This document shows positions 5,750 to 8,745 of a stretch of 8,745 nt of DNA, piece by piece. Numbering within the stretch: position 1 is the stretch's first letter; each line of letters begins with the position of its first letter. The position numbers were made by a program, and so were the translations under genes. Below the pieces are notes generated by a model. That model worked only from the letters and a program-made list of their open reading frames with translations. It made no database searches and was not told the origin of the DNA. This stretch comes from Candidatus Methanomethylophilaceae archaeon (GTDB lineage Archaea; Thermoplasmatota; Thermoplasmata; Methanomassiliicoccales; Methanomethylophilaceae), in NCBI GenBank assembly GCA_017475875.1, contig JAFVET010000187.1, positions 1-8,745 of the forward strand, in the 5' to 3' direction.

Positions 5750-6303
5750 AGGTCAAAGTGATAACGTCCAATCCAGGGAAGGTAGCCGAATACAGGAAGG
5801 CCTTCGAGGGTTTGGGACTCGAGATGGAGCATCTGAGGCTCCCTTACGACGAGGTTCAGACGTCCGACCTGGAGGAGGTGGTCTCCAAAGGCATGGACGA
5901 GATAGTCGCCAAAGGCGTGGAGGATTTCATCATCGACGACTCAGGTCTGTTCATCGACGCTCTCAAAGGGTTCCCCGGCGTCTGGTCCGCGTATGCGCAG
6001 AAGACCATCGGCAACCAAGGCATCCTGAAACTCATGGAAGGCGTCGAAGACCGCGGAGCCGAGTTCCGTTGCTGTATCGGGTGTTGCATCGGTGGAAGGA
6101 GGATAATCGTCCTCGGACGGAGCCGCGGATACATCGGGACGGAAGCGAGGGGCGCGGAAGGTTTCGGTTACGACCCCATCTTCTATACGGACGGCGGATT
6201 GAGCTTCGCCGAGATTCCGTTGGACGAGAAGAACGCCATCTCCCATCGCGGGGATGCAGTCAAGAAACTGGAGAAGGAATTGAGGTCGGCCGGAATCATC
6301 TGA
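5746..6303 (+). CDS. rdgB: XTP/dITP diphosphatase (RdgB/HAM1 family)
   Basis: This 185-residue house-cleaning enzyme hydrolyses XTP, ITP and dITP to the monophosphate and pyrophosphate, keeping deaminated purines out of RNA and DNA. Family motifs are all present: TSNPGKVAEY at 7-16 (nucleotide grip), the acidic metal site DDSG at 64-67 followed by LKGFPGVWSA, GAEGFGYDPIF at 136-146, and the base-recognition segment around SHR at 166-168. Length is normal. One unusual point is a cysteine cluster, C109, C110, C113 and C114, in a strand where relatives usually have at most one or two cysteines. The start ATG overlaps the bud32 stop (ATGA), so the two are cotranslated. The gene ends in a hairpin and converges with a minus-strand gene 15 bases later. 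Confidence 0.93.
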   Translation: MKVKVITSNPGKVAEYRKAFEGLGLEMEHLRLPYDEVQTSDLEEVVSKGMDEIVAKGVEDFIIDDSGLFIDALKGFPGVWSAYAQKTIGNQGILKLMEGVEDRGAEFRCCIGCCIGGRRIIVLGRSRGYIGTEARGAEGFGYDPIFYTDGGLSFAEIPLDEKNAISHRGDAVKKLEKELRSAGII

Positions 6304-6312
6304 TCCCGGCCG
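6287..6312. terminator. Hairpin at the convergent ends of rdgB and the small membrane protein gene
   Basis: CGGCCGG (6287-6293) pairs perfectly with CCGGCCG (6306-6312). Inside, after one mismatch, three more pairs close a four-base loop. The rdgB stop codon lies in the hairpin and the opposing gene stops seven bases further on, so it could serve both directions. No T-tract is evident. Confidence 0.4.
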
Positions 6313-6318
6313 TACCGC

Positions 6319-6696
6319 TCAGTTGAAGAAAGGCGGGTTGACGATAAGCATACAGATACCGAGTCCCAGGGCGAGGTACACGAGATATGTACCGAGCATG
6401 GACTTGGTGTCGAGCATCTCGGGGCGGAACCCGAGCAGGGTAAGGATCTGCTTGGAGAGACCCATCACGAGGAACGAGATGGCCGTCGCGACGATCCACA
6501 TCCAGCTCATGTCCTTGAAGGTGCCGATGAGGACGCCTCCCACGATTCCGACTATCAGTCCCAGAATGACCATCACCAGGAAGACCTTGGTGTTGTAGAT
6601 GTCCTTGAGGATGAACTCCCTCTCGTTGAACTCGGTCGGAGTGAACTCGTACTCCTCTTCGGAGTCCTCTATTATCCGCCGTTTCTTTTTTGCCAT
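6319..6696 (-). CDS. Small three-helix membrane protein of unknown function
   Basis: I do not recognise this 125-residue protein with confidence. It has a basic then acidic cytoplasmic-type N-terminus (MAKKKRRIIEDSEEEYEF) and hydrophobic segments at about 37-59, 66-86 and 99-119, and ends in NPPFFN. A conserved-looking amphipathic stretch (FNEREFILKDIYNTK, 23-37) precedes the first helix. I chose the ATG at 6696 over the in-frame ATG at 6735 because a clear TATA box lies between them, centred about 27 bases before 6696. The mRNA is then leaderless, or nearly so. It forms its own transcription unit, convergent with rdgB and downstream of the ABC exporter operon. There is no evidence that it belongs to the exporter. 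Confidence 0.78.
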   Translation of the reverse strand: MAKKKRRIIEDSEEEYEFTPTEFNEREFILKDIYNTKVFLVMVILGLIVGIVGGVLIGTFKDMSWMWIVATAISFLVMGLSKQILTLLGFRPEMLDTKSMLGTYLVYLALGLGICMLIVNPPFFN

Positions 6697-6717
6697 CGTT
6701 GCCCCATCCTGAATACT

Positions 6718-6728
6718 GTTTATATAGG
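6718..6728 (-). promoter_or_regulatory. TATA box for the three-helix membrane protein gene
   Basis: The minus strand reads CCTATATAAAC, preceded by GGAAA, which could serve as a B-recognition element. This is the best TATA box in the window. Its centre is about 27 bases before the ATG at 6696, which fixes that codon as the start and predicts a leaderless transcript. Confidence 0.65.
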
Positions 6729-6744
6729 TTTCCAACCGCGTCCC

Positions 6745-6775
6745 GCCCGGGCCGGCCGATGCGACCGACCCGGAC
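6745..6775 (-). terminator. Long hairpin after the ABC exporter operon
   Basis: Read on the minus strand, 6775-6762 pairs with 6758-6745 over 14 bp without a bulge around a three-base CAT loop. Three of the pairs are G-U, so the full stem forms only in RNA made from the minus strand. It begins six bases after the permease stop. No T-run follows, so it may act as a terminator or as a 3'-end stabiliser. Confidence 0.5.
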
Positions 6776-6781
6776 CCGCAC

Positions 6782-8122
6782 TCATTTCCTGTTCAGGATC
6801 GTCTGCACGGTCTTGTTCTGTCCCAGGCCCGTTATCAGTATGTCGGACCGGTACAGTCTGACCGTCACCATTATCGCGGTCGCGGCGAAAGCGGCCATGT
6901 ATATCAGGCCGGCGAACACGGGGGTGTAGTCGTCGAACATCAGGAAGTCCATCGCCATCATCGGGTGCGAGAACGGGATGACGAACAGCAGGGCCTTGAC
7001 GACGATGCCGGATCCGTACCAGCCGGAGAACATGATGATGAACATCGGGATCATGGCCATAATGCTCAGGGGCATGGTCATCGTCTGGGCCGACTTGTAG
7101 TTCTTGGCGAAGGCACCCAGTACCATGCAGAGGCTCAGGGCGCAGGCGATCGAGAGGAACATGCTCAGCAGCAGGAACAGGTAGTCCAATCCGCTGAGTC
7201 CGAGGCCGATGTCTTCCAGCGAGACGTCCGAGATCAGGTTCTTGGTAAGGGCGCCCATGTACATGCTCATTCCGAGCATGTACGCCAGACCGTAGATCAG
7301 ACCGATGACCGCGGCTGCGAGGATCTTCCCGGTGACGATGGTCGTACGCTTGATCGGTAGGGTGAGCAGCGTCTCCAGGGTCTTGTTCTCCTTTTCGGTA
7401 CCCATGGAGCTTATCACTATGCTTCCGACCATCATGATCATTATCATGATTATCAGCGGGATGAGCATGGTCTGGCCGGAGAGCTCGTTGGATATGTCGG
7501 AGGGGGTTATGTTGCCGTACGCCTTTCCGTCGATCACGGTGACGACGTGGTCGTCTCCGTAGAGGATCGGGTTCAGGTAGAACTTGTACACGGTGCTGTC
7601 CGTCACCGATGCGACGAGGTGGGCGGAAAGGTTGCTGTTCATGTTGCTGACGACCATTGACAGGACCGACGAGGACACCGTTCCGAACATCCCGGTGGGC
7701 TGGTACAGGTACACCTGGTCGATGTAGGTCTGTTCCTCCCTGGAGATCCTGTCGGCGAAGTCCTCCGGTATCACTATCGCCGATTCGACCCCTGCCGACT
7801 GCATCCGTTCGTAAACGTCGGAACCGGGTTTGGTGTTCAGGTCGATGACGTAGTCGTCGATGCTCTTTCCTTCGGGGATGTTGTCTACATAGAGGTTGCG
7901 GAGGTATCCGATGGCGCTCCAGTGGTAGCCGTCGATATCGATCTCGCCGGCTTCGGCGTTATCGATACCGAATACAGGTACAGCGGTGGCCTTGTCCATC
8001 TCCCCACCGATCATGGATCCAAGTGCGGAGAACAGTACCATCATCACCAGGACGGATGCGACCGAACCGGGGGTAAGGAGTTCCTTCAGTTCCTTGCGGA
8101 TGATGTTGACCAGATGGTTCAT
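6782..8122 (-). CDS. ABC-2 type transporter permease (NatB-like)
   Basis: This 446-residue membrane protein is the transmembrane half of an ABC exporter. One N-terminal helix lies at about 21-39, followed by a large extracytoplasmic domain of about 175 residues (roughly 41-215). The remaining hydrophobic segments are at about 218-239, 265-290, 312-337, 347-367, 371-387 and 402-422. After the second helix comes the cytoplasmic motif GTEKENKTLETLLTLPIKR at 241-259 with the following TGK; this E-K-E...TLLTLPI pattern is typical of ABC-2 permeases of the NatB type, where the ATPase docks. NatAB exports sodium in Bacillus, but relatives export drugs, peptides or lipids, so the substrate here is not predictable. 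The ATG at 8122 overlaps the ATPase stop in ATGA, with GGTGGTGA upstream, so the two subunits are translated together. Confidence 0.88.
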   Translation of the reverse strand: MNHLVNIIRKELKELLTPGSVASVLVMMVLFSALGSMIGGEMDKATAVPVFGIDNAEAGEIDIDGYHWSAIGYLRNLYVDNIPEGKSIDDYVIDLNTKPGSDVYERMQSAGVESAIVIPEDFADRISREEQTYIDQVYLYQPTGMFGTVSSSVLSMVVSNMNSNLSAHLVASVTDSTVYKFYLNPILYGDDHVVTVIDGKAYGNITPSDISNELSGQTMLIPLIIMIMIMMVGSIVISSMGTEKENKTLETLLTLPIKRTTIVTGKILAAAVIGLIYGLAYMLGMSMYMGALTKNLISDVSLEDIGLGLSGLDYLFLLLSMFLSIACALSLCMVLGAFAKNYKSAQTMTMPLSIMAMIPMFIIMFSGWYGSGIVVKALLFVIPFSHPMMAMDFLMFDDYTPVFAGLIYMAAFAATAIMVTVRLYRSDILITGLGQNKTVQTILNRK

Positions 8123-8745
8123 GCGCCTTTCACCACCTTGACAAACACTTCTTCCAAGGTGGAGGTGCCGTGTTTCTGTTTGAGTTCTTCCGGCGTCCCC
8201 AGTTCGACGAGGTTGCCGCCGTCGATTATCCCTACGCGGTCGCAGAGCATGTCGACCTCGAACATGTTGTGCGAGGACATGATCACCGTGACACCGCTTT
8301 TGGCGATGGTACGGATGAGTTCGCGTATCTCGTACGCGTTGATGACGTCGAGGCCCGACGTGACCTCGTCGAGGATGGCCAGTTTGGGTCCGGGCATGAT
8401 GGCGCGGGCGATGAGCAGACGGCGCATCATTCCCTTGCTGTAGGTATCTACCTTCGAATCTATGCGTTCTCCGAGGTCCGCCATGTCTATGCCGCGTTGG
8501 ACCATCTGTTTCATCTCGTCCCCGGATGCGAAGAAGTTGGCTATGAACTCGAGGTATGCCCTGCCGGTGAGGTCCTTGTACGCTCCCGCGTCCTCGGGGA
8601 GGTAGCTGATTATCTCCCTCACCTTCTCGGGTTCCTGCATCACGTCGTGTCCATAGACGTATATGTTTCCGGATGTGACTCTCAGAAGTGTGGATATCAT
8701 ACGGAGGGTGGTCGTCTTCCCGGCACCGTTGTGGCCGATCAAGCC
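8119..8745 (-). CDS. ABC transporter ATP-binding protein (5' end outside the window)
   Basis: This is the nucleotide-binding subunit paired with the adjacent permease. The 208 visible residues start inside the Walker A motif, GHNGAGKTT; roughly 30-40 N-terminal residues, including the A-loop, lie beyond the window edge, so the TTG at 8742 encodes an internal leucine and is not a start. The Q-loop region reads YLPEDAGAY, with Glu in place of Gln, as is common in ABC-2 exporter ATPases. The signature is YSKGM, a relaxed form of LSGGQ. Walker B with the catalytic Glu is LAILDE, followed by the SGLD D-loop, and the switch histidine is in MSSHNM. The C-terminus (STLEEVFVKVV) is the usual end of this subfamily. 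All catalytic motifs in view are intact. It is transcribed with the permease downstream. Confidence 0.92.
   Translation of the reverse strand, partial: GLIGHNGAGKTTTLRMISTLLRVTSGNIYVYGHDVMQEPEKVREIISYLPEDAGAYKDLTGRAYLEFIANFFASGDEMKQMVQRGIDMADLGERIDSKVDTYSKGMMRRLLIARAIMPGPKLAILDEVTSGLDVINAYEIRELIRTIAKSGVTVIMSSHNMFEVDMLCDRVGIIDGGNLVELGTPEELKQKHGTSTLEEVFVKVVKGA

Noticed and set aside
6697..6735. Alternative upstream ATG (6735) for the three-helix membrane protein
   Set aside because: It lies upstream of the TATA box at 6718-6728, so a transcript from that promoter would not contain it.
8740..8742. TTG as a start codon for the ABC ATPase
   Set aside because: It is in the middle of the Walker A region (preceded by a Gly codon), so it encodes an internal Leu; the true start is outside the window.
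1..8745. Mobile elements, CRISPR arrays, tRNA or rRNA genes, phage or defence genes
   Set aside because: I looked for regularly spaced repeats, long inverted repeats flanking a transposase, the conserved tRNA T-arm sequence in the gaps, and typical defence domains, and saw none. Nearly all of the window is accounted for by ordinary core genes.

Overview
The window looks like chromosomal DNA from a euryarchaeon. Supporting signs are RadB (a euryarchaeal RecA/RadA paralogue), archaeal-type isoprenoid genes, a stand-alone Bud32 kinase, TATA boxes (not -35/-10 elements) about 25 bases before several start codons, and frequent SD-less (leaderless) gene starts. The G+C is high and all eleven stop codons visible in the window are TGA. 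Together with a dockerin-like secreted protein, this makes a Thermoplasmata/Methanomassiliicoccales-like methanogen my best guess, but that assignment is inference.

Layout, left to right. (1) 1-290, minus: the N-terminus of a membrane-anchored protein with dockerin-like calcium loops, cut by the window edge. (2) 291-527: an intergenic region with outward-facing promoters. (3) 528-3332, plus: a tight three-gene isoprenoid operon of isopentenyl phosphate kinase, type 2 IPP isomerase and a short-chain prenyl diphosphate synthase (GGPP-type). It takes isopentenyl phosphate to the C20 precursor of archaeal membrane lipids. A GC-rich hairpin closes it. (4) 3359-4021, minus: radB, convergent with the operon and apparently leaderless. 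(5) 4081-5082, minus: a TIGR00266/AIM24-family protein followed by a small two-helix membrane protein. (6) 5083-5131: a 49-base divergent promoter. (7) 5132-6303, plus: bud32 (KEOPS kinase for tRNA t6A synthesis), overlapping by ATGA with an XTP/dITP diphosphatase gene (rdgB/HAM1 family). (8) 6319-6696, minus: a small three-helix membrane protein of unknown function. (9) 6782-8745, minus: an ABC-2 type exporter, with the ATPase (5' end outside the window) overlapping its permease by ATGA.

The genes are mostly core housekeeping genes in short, translationally coupled units. I see no mobile element, CRISPR array, tRNA, rRNA or phage gene, and no convincing new system. The most useful second looks are the dockerin-like protein, the unrecognised AIM24/membrane-protein pair sharing a promoter region with bud32, the leaderless-start pattern, the exclusive use of TGA stops, and a strand-specific 14-bp hairpin after the ABC operon.
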